Notes: a model not told the origin generated them from the letters alone. Positions 34,220 through 44,812 are shown, counted from the first letter of the stretch. The stretch: 64,000 nt of DNA from Flavobacterium segetis (GCF_900129575.1 NZ_FQWE01000004.1:248001-312000), one strand, 5' to 3'. Numbers and translations: made by a program.

Positions 34220-35320
34220 CTATTTTGATCTTTGAACTAATTTAATTATCTCGTCAACTATATCTTTTGTTGCGTTTGGCTTAGCTAATTTTTTCATGTT
34301 CGCACTTAGATTCTTTTGCAAGTTCTCGTCGTATATCAATTTATTAAAAACTGACTCAAACTTTTCGTCAAGTTCATTTTCTTTGATCAGTAAAGCGCCA
34401 TTTTTATCAGCAATTGCTTTTCCATTTTTCGTTTGATGATCTTCAGCAACATTTGGAGACGGAATAAAAATCGTAGGTTTCGCTACCAAACACAATTCAG
34501 ATACTGATGAAGCTCCTGCCCGTGAAATAACAAAATCAGCCGCTGCATATATTAAATCCATTCTATCAATAAACGAGACAACTTGAATATTTTCTGTCTC
34601 TGAGAAACGCTTGTATTCAGCCATATAGAAATTTCCACACTGCCAAAAAATTTGAATTCCTGTTGCTAATAAGAAATCCAGCTCTTTTGCAATCAATTGA
34701 TTAATTCTTTTAGATCCTAAACTTCCGCCAAGAATTAATAATGTTTTTTTATTTACATCTAAATTGAAATAGGATAAAGCCTCATTTTTTTTAGAATCAA
34801 TATCTAGAACGTCTTGACGAACCGGATTACCCGTTAAAATCATTTTTTCTTTTGGAAAAAAACGTTCTAAATTCTCATAGGCTACACAAATTTTGTTAGC
34901 TCTTTTACTTAATAATTTATTGGTTATCCCTGGATATGAATTCTGCTCTTGAATAACTGTTGTGACACCTGATAAAGCGGCTACCTGTAAAAGTGGACCA
35001 CTTGCAAAACCACCTGTACCTATTACAACATCAGGTTTAAATTGATTGATAATTCTTTTTGCTTTTATCAAACTACTCATTAATTTCAATGGAAATAATG
35101 CATTATCAAATGTTAATCTTCTTTGTAAACCAGAGATCCATAGCCCAATAATTTCATAACCTGCTTGAGGAACTTTTTGCATTTCCATTTTATCACTGGC
35201 CCCTACAAAAAGAAATTCAGCGTCAGGAAAACGCGCCTTCAATTCATTTGCAATAGCAATTGCAGGATAAATATGTCCTCCTGTACCGCCACCGCTTAAT
35301 ATGAATTTGTATGGTTTCAT
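34220..35320 (-). CDS. murG: Lipid II synthase MurG (N-acetylglucosaminyltransferase)
   Basis: A 366-residue peripheral membrane glycosyltransferase (GT-B) that adds GlcNAc to lipid I. Glycine loops are present: [20 protein letters not shown] and [18 protein letters not shown]. The donor site is [15 protein letters not shown] with [12 protein letters not shown]. Length and motif order are standard. It sits between ftsW and murC with gaps of about 14 and 46 bp. Confidence 0.97.
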   Translation of the reverse strand: MKPYKFILSGGGTGGHIYPAIAIANELKARFPDAEFLFVGASDKMEMQKVPQAGYEIIGLWISGLQRRLTFDNALFPLKLMSSLIKAKRIINQFKPDVVIGTGGFASGPLLQVAALSGVTTVIQEQNSYPGITNKLLSKRANKICVAYENLERFFPKEKMILTGNPVRQDVLDIDSKKNEALSYFNLDVNKKTLLILGGSLGSKRINQLIAKELDFLLATGIQIFWQCGNFYMAEYKRFSETENIQVVSFIDRMDLIYAAADFVISRAGASSVSELCLVAKPTIFIPSPNVAEDHQTKNGKAIADKNGALLIKENELDEKFESVFNKLIYDENLQKNLSANMKKLAKPNATKDIVDEIIKLVQRSK

Positions 35321-35334
35321 TAATTATATTTTTA

Positions 35335-36624
35335 CTATTTATTCATTACTGCATGAATAGGGTTTTTAGCTTGATCCTCAATTGAATACTCTTCTGCTAA
35401 AACTTCCTCTTCTTCTAATTCTCTATCAATAAGTTTTTGAAGTGCCTCTTCCCTTCGAGCAGCATCTTTCATCTCCTGAACAATTTCTTCTTCTTTTTTA
35501 GTTACACTTATAATGATACCTAGCGCAATACATGTCATCCAAATCGAAGTCCCACCGCTACTAATTAGTGGTAAGGTTTGACCCGTAACTGGCAACAATT
35601 CGACAGCCACTGCCATATTAATCATCGCTTGAAAAATCATAGGAAATCCTAAACCTATTACTACTAGTTTTCCAAAAAGTGTTGTCGCTTTATGTGACGC
35701 AATAACAAATCTAAAAAGCAGCAATAAGTACAATGAAAGGACAATTAAGCCGCCAATTAAACCATATTCCTCAATAATAATCGCGTAAATAAAATCAGAA
35801 GACGACTGAGGTAAAAAATTTTTTTGAACGCTTTTACCTGGTCCTAGACCATAAATCATGCCTGAAGCGATTGCAATCTTTGCTTTTTCTATTTGATAAT
35901 CATCTTCATTTGGTTTATCAGTGCTAAAACTTTCGATGCGGCTTTCCCATGTGCGAACTCGACTGAACATAGATGAATCCGGAAAAGCTTTAGACATTAA
36001 AATAAAAAAAGTAAGGGCCACAATTCCTGCGCCTACAATTACTGCAATGTATTTCATAGGGTACTTGCCTATAAATGTGAGCATAACAATCATTGAAAAT
36101 ATCAAAGCCGTAGTTGAAAAATTAGACGGGAGAATAAACATTAATGTTACAAAAACCGGTAACCACAGTTCTTTTAAAGATTCAACAAAATCGATTGCCT
36201 TTTCTCTAGTTTTAGATAAATAACGCGCAACAAACACGAATAGTACTAAAGCCGCAAAAGCAGAAGGCTGAAATGAAATTCCAACAAATGGAATTTGTAG
36301 CCACCGACTCGCATTTGCGCCACCTATTACGGTTCCTTTTATCATTGTAATACCCAAAACAATCCATACAATAGGTAATAACCACTTTGATATTGATCTA
36401 AAATATTGATAGGGAATTTTATGAACAAAATAAATAATTGCAAAACCACAAGCAATATGCCCTAAATGTTTTAATAAATAACCTAAAGTATTCCCCGTAC
36501 CATGACCTAAATACGCTAAATTACTACTTGCGCTGAAAACAGGCATAAAGGACAGCAAAGCGAGTAAAGCCACGAATGACCATATTACTTTATCTCCTTT
36601 TAAATTGCCAATTAGTTTTTTCAT
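35335..36624 (-). CDS. ftsW: Septal peptidoglycan polymerase FtsW (SEDS family)
   Basis: A 429-residue membrane protein with about ten hydrophobic segments. SEDS features include LGHGTGNTLGYLLKHLGHIA near the start, NASRWLQIPFVGISFQPSAF, FIYAIIIEEYGLIGG and the conserved QTLPLISSGGTSIWMTCIAL near the C terminus. The tail after about 380 is charged, with many Glu residues. It polymerises lipid II in the septum together with the FtsI transpeptidase. The product is named FtsW rather than RodA because of its place in the dcw cluster. Confidence 0.95.
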   Translation of the reverse strand: MKKLIGNLKGDKVIWSFVALLALLSFMPVFSASSNLAYLGHGTGNTLGYLLKHLGHIACGFAIIYFVHKIPYQYFRSISKWLLPIVWIVLGITMIKGTVIGGANASRWLQIPFVGISFQPSAFAALVLFVFVARYLSKTREKAIDFVESLKELWLPVFVTLMFILPSNFSTTALIFSMIVMLTFIGKYPMKYIAVIVGAGIVALTFFILMSKAFPDSSMFSRVRTWESRIESFSTDKPNEDDYQIEKAKIAIASGMIYGLGPGKSVQKNFLPQSSSDFIYAIIIEEYGLIGGLIVLSLYLLLLFRFVIASHKATTLFGKLVVIGLGFPMIFQAMINMAVAVELLPVTGQTLPLISSGGTSIWMTCIALGIIISVTKKEEEIVQEMKDAARREEALQKLIDRELEEEEVLAEEYSIEDQAKNPIHAVMNK

Positions 36625-36699
36625 GCTTGTGATAATTAGAAAATTATAATTCTAAATCTGAAATTATATTTTTGCTGCAATGGGTAGGGTACTTATCTT

Positions 36700-38031
36700 T
36701 TATAAATTTTTTACTGCTTGCTTAAATTGATTACCTCTGTCTTCGTAATTTTCAAATAAATCAAAACTCGCGCAAGCAGGAGATAACAAAACTGAATCAC
36801 CTTTTTCTGTTAGTCGTTGCGCCATGTGAACTGCGTCATTCATATTATCTACTTCAATCATCATATCGACAACATTGCCAAAAATATCGATGATTTTTTT
36901 ATTATCAACACCAAGACAAATTATAGCTTTCACCTTTTCGCGCACTAGTGACATCAGTTCATGATAGTCATTCCCTTTGTCAACTCCTCCTACAATCCAA
37001 ACAGTAGGTGTATTCATGCTGTCTAAAGCAAAAAATGTAGCGTTAACATTGGTCGCTTTTGAATCATTTATGTATTGGACATTTTGGATTTTCAAAACTT
37101 TCTCAAGACGGTGCTCTACACCCTGAAAATTAGAAAGACTTTCTCTAATTGTCGCCTTCCTTATCTGCATTAATTTTGCCACAGATGTTGCTGCCATTGC
37201 ATTTTTCATATTATGTTTTCCTTCTAAGGCAATGTGATCAGTATCCATTGTGAACTCTTCTTGATTGATTCTTATTTCCATTTTTTTGTTTTTTATATAT
37301 GCCCCTTCGCTGAACGTTTTTGTCAATGAAAAAGGAATTAATTTTGCTTTAGTTGTGTGCTTTTCTAACCATGCACTTATGGCTTCATCATCAGCATCAT
37401 AAAGAAGGTAATCTTCCTCCGTTTGATTCATCGTAATTCTAAACTTTGCATCAATATAATTCTCATAATTATATTCATAACGATCTAAATGATCGGGACT
37501 AATATTTGTAATGATAGCTATGTGAGGCTTAAAACACTTGATGCCATCGAGTTGAAAACTACTTAATTCTAGCACGTAGGACTCGTATTTATTATCTGCA
37601 ATTTGCCAAGCGAAGCTTTTCCCGATATTTCCGCCTAGTCCCACATTTATTCCTGCTGATTTTAACAAATGGTAGGTTAGCATTGTGGTTGTCGTTTTTC
37701 CATTACTTCCAGTTATCCCTACAATTGTTGCATTTGTAAATGGAGCAGCAAACTCAATCTCTGAAATTACGGGAATACCTTTTTTAACTAAATTTTTTAC
37801 TACTGGAGTTTTATCAGGAATACCCGGACTTTTCATAACCAGATCAGCATTAAAAATTAAATCTTCAGTATGTTTTTCCTCTTCCCACGCAATACCATTA
37901 ATGTTAAGAACCTCTTTATAATTTCTTTTTATCTTTCCAAAATCAGATACAAAAACTTCATATCCTTTTTTCTTACCCAATATTGCAGTTCCTACACCGC
38001 TTTCGCCTCCTCCTAAAATTACTAATCTCAT
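36700..38031 (-). CDS. murD: UDP-N-acetylmuramoylalanine-D-glutamate ligase
   Basis: A 443-residue Mur ligase adding D-glutamate. It begins MRLVILGGGESGVGTAILGK, has the P-loop GITGSNGKTTTTMLTYHL, VLELSSFQLDGI, ITNISPDHLDRY and YINDSKATNVNATFFAL, followed by VWIVGGVDKGNDY and LLSPACASFDLFENYEDRGN, which are specific for MurD. It lies 1 bp from mraY. Confidence 0.97.
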   Translation of the reverse strand: MRLVILGGGESGVGTAILGKKKGYEVFVSDFGKIKRNYKEVLNINGIAWEEEKHTEDLIFNADLVMKSPGIPDKTPVVKNLVKKGIPVISEIEFAAPFTNATIVGITGSNGKTTTTMLTYHLLKSAGINVGLGGNIGKSFAWQIADNKYESYVLELSSFQLDGIKCFKPHIAIITNISPDHLDRYEYNYENYIDAKFRITMNQTEEDYLLYDADDEAISAWLEKHTTKAKLIPFSLTKTFSEGAYIKNKKMEIRINQEEFTMDTDHIALEGKHNMKNAMAATSVAKLMQIRKATIRESLSNFQGVEHRLEKVLKIQNVQYINDSKATNVNATFFALDSMNTPTVWIVGGVDKGNDYHELMSLVREKVKAIICLGVDNKKIIDIFGNVVDMMIEVDNMNDAVHMAQRLTEKGDSVLLSPACASFDLFENYEDRGNQFKQAVKNL

Positions 38032-38032
38032 A

Positions 38033-39262
38033 TTATCTTAGTTTTAACGTAATAATCGAAAGTATGGCAAGCATGATTGCAACAATCCAAAATCGGGTAA
38101 CAATTTTACTCTCATGATATCCCTTTTTTTGATAATGATGATGTAAAGGTGACATCAAAAAAATTCTTCGGCCTTCGCCAAATCGCTTTTTAGTATATTT
38201 AAAATAACCAACCTGTAGCACCACTGAAAGATTTTCAACAAGAAAAATTCCACATAATAAAGGTATCAACATCTCTTTACGAACAGCAATTGCTAAAACG
38301 GCTATAATTCCTCCAATGGTTAAACTTCCAGTATCACCCATAAATACCGATGCCGGATAAGAGTTATACCATAAAAATCCAATAAGTGCACCAACAAACG
38401 CCGCTATAAAAACAGTCATCTCACCTGAGTTTGGTATATAAGGAATATTGAGATAATTTGAAAAAATAATATTTCCAGAAACAAACGTGAAAATTCCCAG
38501 CGCAAAAACAGAAATGGCTGATGTTCCTGCAGCTAGACCATCAATACCATCAGTTAAATTAGCACCATTTGAAACTGCCGTGATAATAAAAATAACAACA
38601 GGAATAAATACTAACCATGCCCATTTTTGATATCCATCACCTGTCCAAGCAAGTAATTCAGCATAATCAAATTCATTGTTTTTAAAAAATGGAATTGTAG
38701 TTACTGTTGATTTTTCTTCCACTGGCGCTTGAGCGACAACATTTTCGGTTTGCACCTTAAAAATATTTGTCGTGGTTGTGTCTTGTCTTACTGTAACCGC
38801 TGGACTAAAATAAAGCACAGAACCTACTATTAATCCTAAACCCACTTGTCCAAATACTTTAAATATACCCTTTAGCCCCTCTTTATCTTTTTTAAATATT
38901 TTTATATAATCATCCACAAAACCAATGGTTCCCATCCAAAGCGTTGTAACAATCAGTAAAACGATATATATGTTATGCAATTTTGCAAAAAGCACAACTG
39001 GAACTAACGTTGCGAAAATTATAATTAAACCACCCATTGTAGGTGTTCCTGCTTTTTCATTCTGACCAGCTAATCCCAACTCGCGAACCGTTTCCCCTAC
39101 TTGTTGTCTTTGTAAAAACTGAATAATTTGTTTACCATATATAGTAGACAATAATAATGATAAAATAAATGCTAATCCTGATCTAAAAGTGATGTACTGA
39201 AATACTCCTGTTCCAGAAATATCCAACGTTTTATCTAAATAATCAAATAAATAGTATAGCAT
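38033..39262 (-). CDS. mraY: Phospho-MurNAc-pentapeptide transferase MraY
   Basis: A 409-residue integral membrane enzyme making lipid I from UDP-MurNAc-pentapeptide and undecaprenyl phosphate. Conserved cytoplasmic loops are [18 protein letters not shown], the [14 protein letters not shown] catalytic segment, [16 protein letters not shown] and [13 protein letters not shown], with [11 protein letters not shown] near the end. It is longer than the E. coli enzyme (360) because of an insertion at about 155-205 ([20 protein letters not shown]...), which is common in Bacteroidota. Confidence 0.97.
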   Translation of the reverse strand: MLYYLFDYLDKTLDISGTGVFQYITFRSGLAFILSLLLSTIYGKQIIQFLQRQQVGETVRELGLAGQNEKAGTPTMGGLIIIFATLVPVVLFAKLHNIYIVLLIVTTLWMGTIGFVDDYIKIFKKDKEGLKGIFKVFGQVGLGLIVGSVLYFSPAVTVRQDTTTTNIFKVQTENVVAQAPVEEKSTVTTIPFFKNNEFDYAELLAWTGDGYQKWAWLVFIPVVIFIITAVSNGANLTDGIDGLAAGTSAISVFALGIFTFVSGNIIFSNYLNIPYIPNSGEMTVFIAAFVGALIGFLWYNSYPASVFMGDTGSLTIGGIIAVLAIAVRKEMLIPLLCGIFLVENLSVVLQVGYFKYTKKRFGEGRRIFLMSPLHHHYQKKGYHESKIVTRFWIVAIMLAILSIITLKLR

Positions 39263-39281
39263 ATTTGGTTAGTTTATTGGG

Positions 39282-40745
39282 TTATTTATTTAATTGTTCC
39301 AAGATTTCCTTTACTGTTTCCATATCATCAAAATGATGACGAACCCCCTTCACTTCCTGATATGTTTCGTGACCTTTACCAGCAATTAGAATAATATCAT
39401 TTGGCTGAGCCAATTGACAAGCAGTTTTAATTGCTTGTTTTCGATCTGTTATCGATAATAATTTCTTATAATTTTGAGGCGCAACACCTTGCTCCATTTC
39501 ACTTATTATTTCGTCTGGATTTTCATTTCTTGGGTTATCAGATGTTAAAATAGCTTTATCACTAAGATCTGTTGCGATTTCTGCCATAATAGGACGTTTA
39601 GTTTTATCTCTATTTCCACCACAACCAACAACTGTTATTAATTGTTCATTTTTTGTACGAATATCATTTATAGTTTTCAAAACATTTTCAAGCGCATCAG
39701 GAGTATGAGCGTAGTCAACAATAGCCGTGATATTTGTTGTTGAAACTATAAACTCAAAGCGCCCACTAACACTTTCTAAATCAGACATCAAGCGAAGCAC
39801 TTCAAGACTTTCCATTCCTAGTTCTACAGCGGTGCCATAAATTGCTAATAAGTTATAAGCGTTAAATGTTCCTATCAATTTTACCCATACTTCATTACCA
39901 TTTACCTTTAAAAGTAAACCAGCTAACTGATTTTCTAATATTTGTGCCTTATAATCAGCATATGTTTTTAATGCGTAAGTAACTTTTTTTGCTACCGTAT
40001 TTTGTAGCATCACTTGTCCGTTTTTATCATCAATATTGGTCAGAACAAATGCTGACTTTGGTAAATTATCAAAAAACGATTTTTTTACATCTCTATATTC
40101 CGCAAATGTGGGATGATAGTCTAAATGATCGTGAGATAAATTAGTGAATACACCACCAGCAAAATGTAGTGCTTCTGTTCTTTTTTGATGAACTCCGTGG
40201 GAACTAACTTCCATAAAACAATATTCAACACCTGCACTTACCATTTCATCTAGATACTGATTGATGGTAATTGAATCAGGAGTTGTATGTGTCGCTTTAT
40301 ACTCCAGTTTGTCTACTACAATTTTCACTGTTGAAATTAAGCCAACTTTCTGACCTGCTTTTTGAAACAACTGAAATAATAATGAAGCCACTGTAGTTTT
40401 ACCATTAGTTCCAGTAATTCCTATTAATTTCAATTTTTGCGACGGGTTATTATAGAAATTCGCTGCAATACAAGCTAGAGCTGAATTGGTATCTTTTACC
40501 TTTATATATGTAATTTCCTTTTTTAGATCATCAGGCAAAGTGTCGCAAACAATTACTGTTGCTCCTTGATTAATGGCCGTATTAATAAAATCATGACCGT
40601 TAGAAATTGTACCTCGAATGGCAACAAAAACATCGCCAGCTCCAATTTTTCTTGAATCAAAATCTATTTTGTTAACAACAATATCAGTCGAACCCTGCAT
40701 GGATTCAATAGCAACTCTGTACAATATATCTTTTAAAATACTCAT
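39282..40745 (-). CDS. murE: UDP-MurNAc-tripeptide synthetase MurE
   Basis: A 487-residue Mur ligase adding the third residue, expected to be meso-diaminopimelate. Motifs are FDSRKIGAGDVFVAIRG, the P-loop GITGTNGKTTVASLLF, YCFMEVSSHGVHQKRTEALH, LSHDHLDYH and VVGCGGNRDKTKRPIMAEIA. The DNPRNENPDEI segment corresponds to the DNPR motif associated with diaminopimelate specificity. It overlaps ftsI by 4 nt (stop/start). Confidence 0.97.
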   Translation of the reverse strand: MSILKDILYRVAIESMQGSTDIVVNKIDFDSRKIGAGDVFVAIRGTISNGHDFINTAINQGATVIVCDTLPDDLKKEITYIKVKDTNSALACIAANFYNNPSQKLKLIGITGTNGKTTVASLLFQLFQKAGQKVGLISTVKIVVDKLEYKATHTTPDSITINQYLDEMVSAGVEYCFMEVSSHGVHQKRTEALHFAGGVFTNLSHDHLDYHPTFAEYRDVKKSFFDNLPKSAFVLTNIDDKNGQVMLQNTVAKKVTYALKTYADYKAQILENQLAGLLLKVNGNEVWVKLIGTFNAYNLLAIYGTAVELGMESLEVLRLMSDLESVSGRFEFIVSTTNITAIVDYAHTPDALENVLKTINDIRTKNEQLITVVGCGGNRDKTKRPIMAEIATDLSDKAILTSDNPRNENPDEIISEMEQGVAPQNYKKLLSITDRKQAIKTACQLAQPNDIILIAGKGHETYQEVKGVRHHFDDMETVKEILEQLNK

Positions 40746-42745
40746 GATAATTCTAATAATATGGTTGTATTTTTTACTAAATTTTGTCCTGCTTCGATTG
40801 ATTGTTTTCTGACTTTACCCATTCCTACAATTCTGACTTTCAATCCTAAATTTCCCAGTAATGCTACTGCATCCATTCCTGACATTCCTTTTAAATTGGG
40901 AACCAATTGTTGATTTTTATTTGATTTTGCAAAATAAGAATCGTAATTAATTTCTTGTTTTGCAATTTTTTGATTTATGTTTTTAATTTCATTAGTTGAA
41001 GGAGCATCGGTAAAAATTTTCTGCGCGATTCTTTTAAATACTGGACCTGCTACATCAGCACCATAAAAATTATTTAATGCAGTATTTGGTTTATGAACAA
41101 CAACAATACAAGAATATTTAGGTTGCTTTGCCGGAAAATAGCCTACAAATGAGGAAGCGTAATACATATCGGCTCTGCCGTTTTTACCATAATTCACTTG
41201 AGCAGTACCCGTCTTTCCTGCCATAGAAAAATCTTTAGAATATAATTTTTGACCAGTTCCTTTTTTAACTACGTTTTCTAAAACAGCTTGTAACTTCAAA
41301 ATTGTTTCCTTGGAGCATATTTTAGGAATTAATACTTCTTTATCAAATTTTTTGATTGTTCGATTCCATTCTTTTATCTCTGAGACAAATTGAGGCTTGA
41401 CCATTTCTCCATCATTGGCAACAGCATTATAGAATGCTAGTGTCTGCATAGGTGTTATAGACACTCCGTAACCAAAAGCCATCCATGGTAATGAAACATT
41501 CGACCATCGTTTATCTGTTGGTTGAGGAACATAGGGAGCCCCTTCTCCTTTAATTGAAAGTCCTAATTTTCTATTTAATCCAAAATTATTTAGATGATTT
41601 ACAAATTTAGAAGGTTCATTTTTATAAGCTTCGTATACTGCTTTAACCATAACTGTATTTGACGAAAGCTCAAAACCCCTAGCCAATGAAATTTTCTGTG
41701 GACCTCCTCTATGTGAATCTTCAACTCGTCGACCGCTATACATAATCAGCCCTCCATTCCTATCATAAACTGTGCTTGTATCCGCTTTTTTGTCTTCAAG
41801 AAGTGCCATCAAATCAGCTAATTTATAGGTAGAGCCTGGTTCATGAGACTCAGCTACTGCGTAATTTGTAGTTTCATAATAGGAGCCATCATGGTCTTTG
41901 CCAAGATTTGAAATTGCTTTAATATGACCCGTATGCGTTTCCATTACAACAACGCAGCCATGATCAGCATCGTAAGCTTGTAATTGTTTTAACAGTGCAT
42001 GATGTGCAATATCTTGGATATAAACATCAATCGTAGAAATCACATCGTAACCGTCCTGAGGATCAACTTCATTTACATCGCGAATAGGTTTCCACTGACC
42101 TTTAGCAATTTTTTGCTTTAAAATTTTACCATCTTTACCGTTCAAGTCATTTCTGAACGCCCATTCGATACCTTTTCCGTCAAATGATTTCCCGTGAGAA
42201 GTTCTTTCATAACCCACAGTACGTTCGGCAATTTTCCCTATTGGATGCTCTCTTACCGTTTCCTGCTCAACAATTATTCCTCCTTTGTAGGCACCCAACT
42301 TGAACAATGGAAAACCCTTAATTTTAAAATAATCAGTGTAACTTAAATTTCGAGCTAGTAAATAATATCTGTTTTTATTAGCTCTTGCTTTTCTCAATTC
42401 GTTTTCATAATAACTTGAAGATTTTCCCAAGAGCGTTGCTAATGAATCGGCTAATGATTTTATGTTTTTTTCAAATGACTCTGCCTTTGGCGCAAGCGCA
42501 TCAAATCGAATTTCATAATTAGGAATCGAAGTGGCCAGTAAACTCCCGTCAGCCGAATAAATGTTGCCTTTATTAGCTGGAATGACGAAAGTTCTAACTG
42601 TTCTTTCCTTTGCTAATTTTCTATAATAATCACCTTCAACCCACTGAATATTAGTTAATTTTACAGCAATAGCTATAGCCATGATAAAAATACCACAAGC
42701 CACTAGATAAATACGATACGATATTTGTTTATCCTCTACTGCCAT
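40742..42745 (-). CDS. ftsI: Septal class B penicillin-binding protein FtsI (PBP3-like)
   Basis: A 667-residue transpeptidase anchored by one N-terminal membrane helix (about 11-25). A dimerisation domain covers about 50-230. The transpeptidase domain carries the three active-site motifs: SxxK in EPGSTYKLADL, SxN in FELSSNTVMVKAVYE and KTG in SMAGKTGTAQVNYG. At the C terminus, from about 600, one PASTA domain is seen (LVPNLKGMSGMDAVALLGNL). It cross-links septal peptidoglycan with FtsW. It overlaps ftsL upstream and murE downstream. Confidence 0.96.
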   Translation of the reverse strand: MAVEDKQISYRIYLVACGIFIMAIAIAVKLTNIQWVEGDYYRKLAKERTVRTFVIPANKGNIYSADGSLLATSIPNYEIRFDALAPKAESFEKNIKSLADSLATLLGKSSSYYENELRKARANKNRYYLLARNLSYTDYFKIKGFPLFKLGAYKGGIIVEQETVREHPIGKIAERTVGYERTSHGKSFDGKGIEWAFRNDLNGKDGKILKQKIAKGQWKPIRDVNEVDPQDGYDVISTIDVYIQDIAHHALLKQLQAYDADHGCVVVMETHTGHIKAISNLGKDHDGSYYETTNYAVAESHEPGSTYKLADLMALLEDKKADTSTVYDRNGGLIMYSGRRVEDSHRGGPQKISLARGFELSSNTVMVKAVYEAYKNEPSKFVNHLNNFGLNRKLGLSIKGEGAPYVPQPTDKRWSNVSLPWMAFGYGVSITPMQTLAFYNAVANDGEMVKPQFVSEIKEWNRTIKKFDKEVLIPKICSKETILKLQAVLENVVKKGTGQKLYSKDFSMAGKTGTAQVNYGKNGRADMYYASSFVGYFPAKQPKYSCIVVVHKPNTALNNFYGADVAGPVFKRIAQKIFTDAPSTNEIKNINQKIAKQEINYDSYFAKSNKNQQLVPNLKGMSGMDAVALLGNLGLKVRIVGMGKVRKQSIEAGQNLVKNTTILLELS

Positions 42746-43083
42746 AATTTTTGAAAAAAGTTTTTTTCTTTTACTTCTCTTACTTTTATTTTAACTGGAG
42801 GAATTGTTGATGGAAAAATTCCTTTTTCAACCATTTTCTCAGAAACTGTTGACTCCATTTTTAATTTCATTAGTTCTGATCTTCTGTCAACAAATTCAGA
42901 TCTTAATTCTTTAGATTTATTAGTCAGCGCTACGATTTTGAATACCTTTTGCTCAAATCGTTGCGTATTTGCAATCATAAGAATTCCCAAGAAAATGATA
43001 AAAACAATAAAACGCCAGTTCTTAACTGCATCCTCATTTAAGAGAAATCTTGCTTTTAATAAACTGTAAACTCCGTTTTTCAT
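42736..43083 (-). CDS. ftsL: FtsL-like cell division protein
   Basis: A 115-residue bitopic membrane protein with a short cytoplasmic part, one transmembrane segment (about 24-40, WRFIVFIIFLGILMIAN) and a periplasmic coiled-coil region rich in Lys and Glu (LTNKSKELRSEFVDRRSELM). FtsL sequences diverge strongly, so the assignment depends on size, topology and location between rsmH and ftsI. It overlaps ftsI by 10 nt. Confidence 0.88.
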   Translation of the reverse strand: MKNGVYSLLKARFLLNEDAVKNWRFIVFIIFLGILMIANTQRFEQKVFKIVALTNKSKELRSEFVDRRSELMKLKMESTVSEKMVEKGIFPSTIPPVKIKVREVKEKNFFQKLWQ

Positions 43084-43113
43084 TTTTTGACTTTTAGACT
43101 CTTTTTCCTGATT

Positions 43114-44022
43114 TTATTTTTTCTCTGCAATTCTTAATTTGGCACTTCTTGCTCTATTGTTTTCTTTAATTTCAGAGCTATCAGGAACTATTAGTTTTCC
43201 AACCGTTTTAAATGGCACCGAAAAATTTCCAAAAAAATCTCGTTCAGGCTCTCCTTCAAACATACCGTTTTTCATAAACCGCTTAACCAATCGATCCTCT
43301 AATGAGTGATAAGAAATAACACTCAATCGGCCTTCAGGATTCAAAACTTCAAGCGATTGTTCTAGAAATTCTCTTAAAACATCCATTTCTTGATTCACTT
43401 CAATTCGGATAGCTTGATAAATTTGAGCTAATACTTTATTTTTTACCCTTTCTGGCAAATGCTGAGATAAAATTTCTTTTAACCTGTCAGTTGTTTTAAT
43501 TGGGTTGAACTCTCTTGCTTCTAAAATTGTTCTTGTTAATACGGGGGCATTTTTCAGTTCTCCATAATCTAAAAACACTCTTCTTAAATTAGCTTCATCG
43601 TATTCATTAACCACTTTGTAAGCATTCAAATTATTCTTCTGACTCATTCTCATATCTAAACCTGCATCGAAACGAGTTGAAAAACCTCTTTCTGGAACGT
43701 CAAATTGATGAGAGGAAACTCCAAGATCTGCTAAAATTCCATCCACACTTTTAATTCCGTAAAAACGTAAAAAACGTTTTATAAACCTGAAATTTTCATT
43801 GATTAATGTAAACCTCTCGTCTTCAAGAGCGTTTGCCAAAGCATCTTCATCTTGATCAAAAGCAAACAGTTTGCCGTTACGACCCAGCCTACTCAAAATC
43901 TCTTTTGAATGACCGCCACCACCAAAGGTTACATCAACATAAATACCATCTGGCTTAATATTTAAACCATCAACTGATGCGTGAAGTAAAACTGGATTAT
44001 GATATTCCATTGTCATCGTCAT
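43114..44022 (-). CDS. rsmH: 16S rRNA (cytosine-N4) methyltransferase RsmH
   Basis: A 302-residue SAM-dependent enzyme methylating N4 of C1402 in 16S rRNA. YHNPVLLHASVDGL, VDVTFGGGGHSKEIL, FAFDQDEDALANAL, ILADLGVSSHQFDVPERGFS and DMRMSQ are diagnostic. The C-terminal SYHSLEDRLVKRF is complete. The start may be at 44022 or at the internal ATG 44010 (MEYHNP). Both overlap the end of mraZ. Confidence 0.96.
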   Translation of the reverse strand: MTMTMEYHNPVLLHASVDGLNIKPDGIYVDVTFGGGGHSKEILSRLGRNGKLFAFDQDEDALANALEDERFTLINENFRFIKRFLRFYGIKSVDGILADLGVSSHQFDVPERGFSTRFDAGLDMRMSQKNNLNAYKVVNEYDEANLRRVFLDYGELKNAPVLTRTILEAREFNPIKTTDRLKEILSQHLPERVKNKVLAQIYQAIRIEVNQEMDVLREFLEQSLEVLNPEGRLSVISYHSLEDRLVKRFMKNGMFEGEPERDFFGNFSVPFKTVGKLIVPDSSEIKENNRARSAKLRIAEKK

Positions 44023-44470
44023 TTAAATTACCCATTACATCTTCGGCTAGATCTGCAAAATCTACATCTTCACCACTTATTGATTTCTCATATAAATCTT
44101 TATCCCAAATCTCAACAATATTTACAGCAGATGAAAAAACCACTTCTTTGCTAATATTTGCGAAAGAAACCAAATCCTTTGGTACTAATAAACGTCCTAG
44201 AGCATCTATTTCAACCACTTTAACGCCAGCTGTAAACCTCCTGATAAAATCATTATTCTTTTTTACAAACCGATTAAGTTTGTTGATTTTTTGCATCATT
44301 AAATTCCATTCTTTCATTGGATACAGTTCTAAACAAGGCTGAAAAACAGAACGCTTCAAGACAAATCCGTCTTGAAGTGAAGAAGTCAATTGCTTTTTTA
44401 AAGGCGCAGGCATAAGAAGCCTTCCTTTAGCATCAACTTTACATTCATATGTTCCAACAATTGTTTCCAA
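43997..44470 (-). CDS. mraZ: Transcriptional regulator MraZ
   Basis: A 157-residue protein with two AbrB-like SpoVT motifs (GTYECKVDAKGRLLMPAPLK at the start and VVEIDALGRLLVPKDLVSFA in the second half). MraZ binds repeats in front of its own gene and controls the dcw operon. Three suitable 10-bp repeats lie 40-70 bp upstream here. It is the first gene of the cluster, and its 3' end overlaps rsmH by 26 nt. Confidence 0.96.
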   Translation of the reverse strand: METIVGTYECKVDAKGRLLMPAPLKKQLTSSLQDGFVLKRSVFQPCLELYPMKEWNLMMQKINKLNRFVKKNNDFIRRFTAGVKVVEIDALGRLLVPKDLVSFANISKEVVFSSAVNIVEIWDKDLYEKSISGEDVDFADLAEDVMGNLNDDDNGIS

Positions 44471-44495
44471 TTAAAATTTGTTAAATGATATAGAG

Positions 44496-44503
44496 CAAAA
44501 ATA
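44496..44503 (-). promoter_or_regulatory. -7 promoter element of the dcw operon
   Basis: TATTTTTG on the minus strand fits TAnnTTTG. It lies 8 bp downstream of the repeat operator and 25 nt before the mraZ start. Confidence 0.55.
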
Positions 44504-44510
44504 TAAAAAA

Positions 44511-44540
44511 ATTTACCACAATTTACCACAATATACCACA
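44511..44540 (-). promoter_or_regulatory. Probable MraZ operator: three 10-bp direct repeats
   Basis: On the minus strand three tandem units, TGTGGTATAT, TGTGGTAAAT, TGTGGTAAAT, each exactly 10 bp, sit directly upstream of the -7 element of mraZ. MraZ is known in other bacteria to bind short G-rich direct repeats with a 10-bp period at this place. The remaining 300 bp of the interval up to 44849 are AT-rich with no ORF. They also hold a TATATTTG element at 44813-44820 for the hydrolase gene. Confidence 0.75.
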
Positions 44541-44812
44541 TTGTTAATAAGTTTAACCACTTCTAGCCCTATAACCTTAATTAATATGCACTCAATGGGT
44601 TAACCTATTTTTTATGATTTTGTAAGAAACATAATGTTATTGAAAAAGATAGTCAAGACATATGTAATTATCCGTTTTCCTTTCTTGAAAACAGACAGAA
44701 AAATCAAAATACTGAGTATAATTTGCATTACTACACCAATAATTTTTCGCAACATTCATCTAATTTTATAATTAAAAATTGTTGTAAAAATTAATTTTTA
44801 TTTATTAAATCA

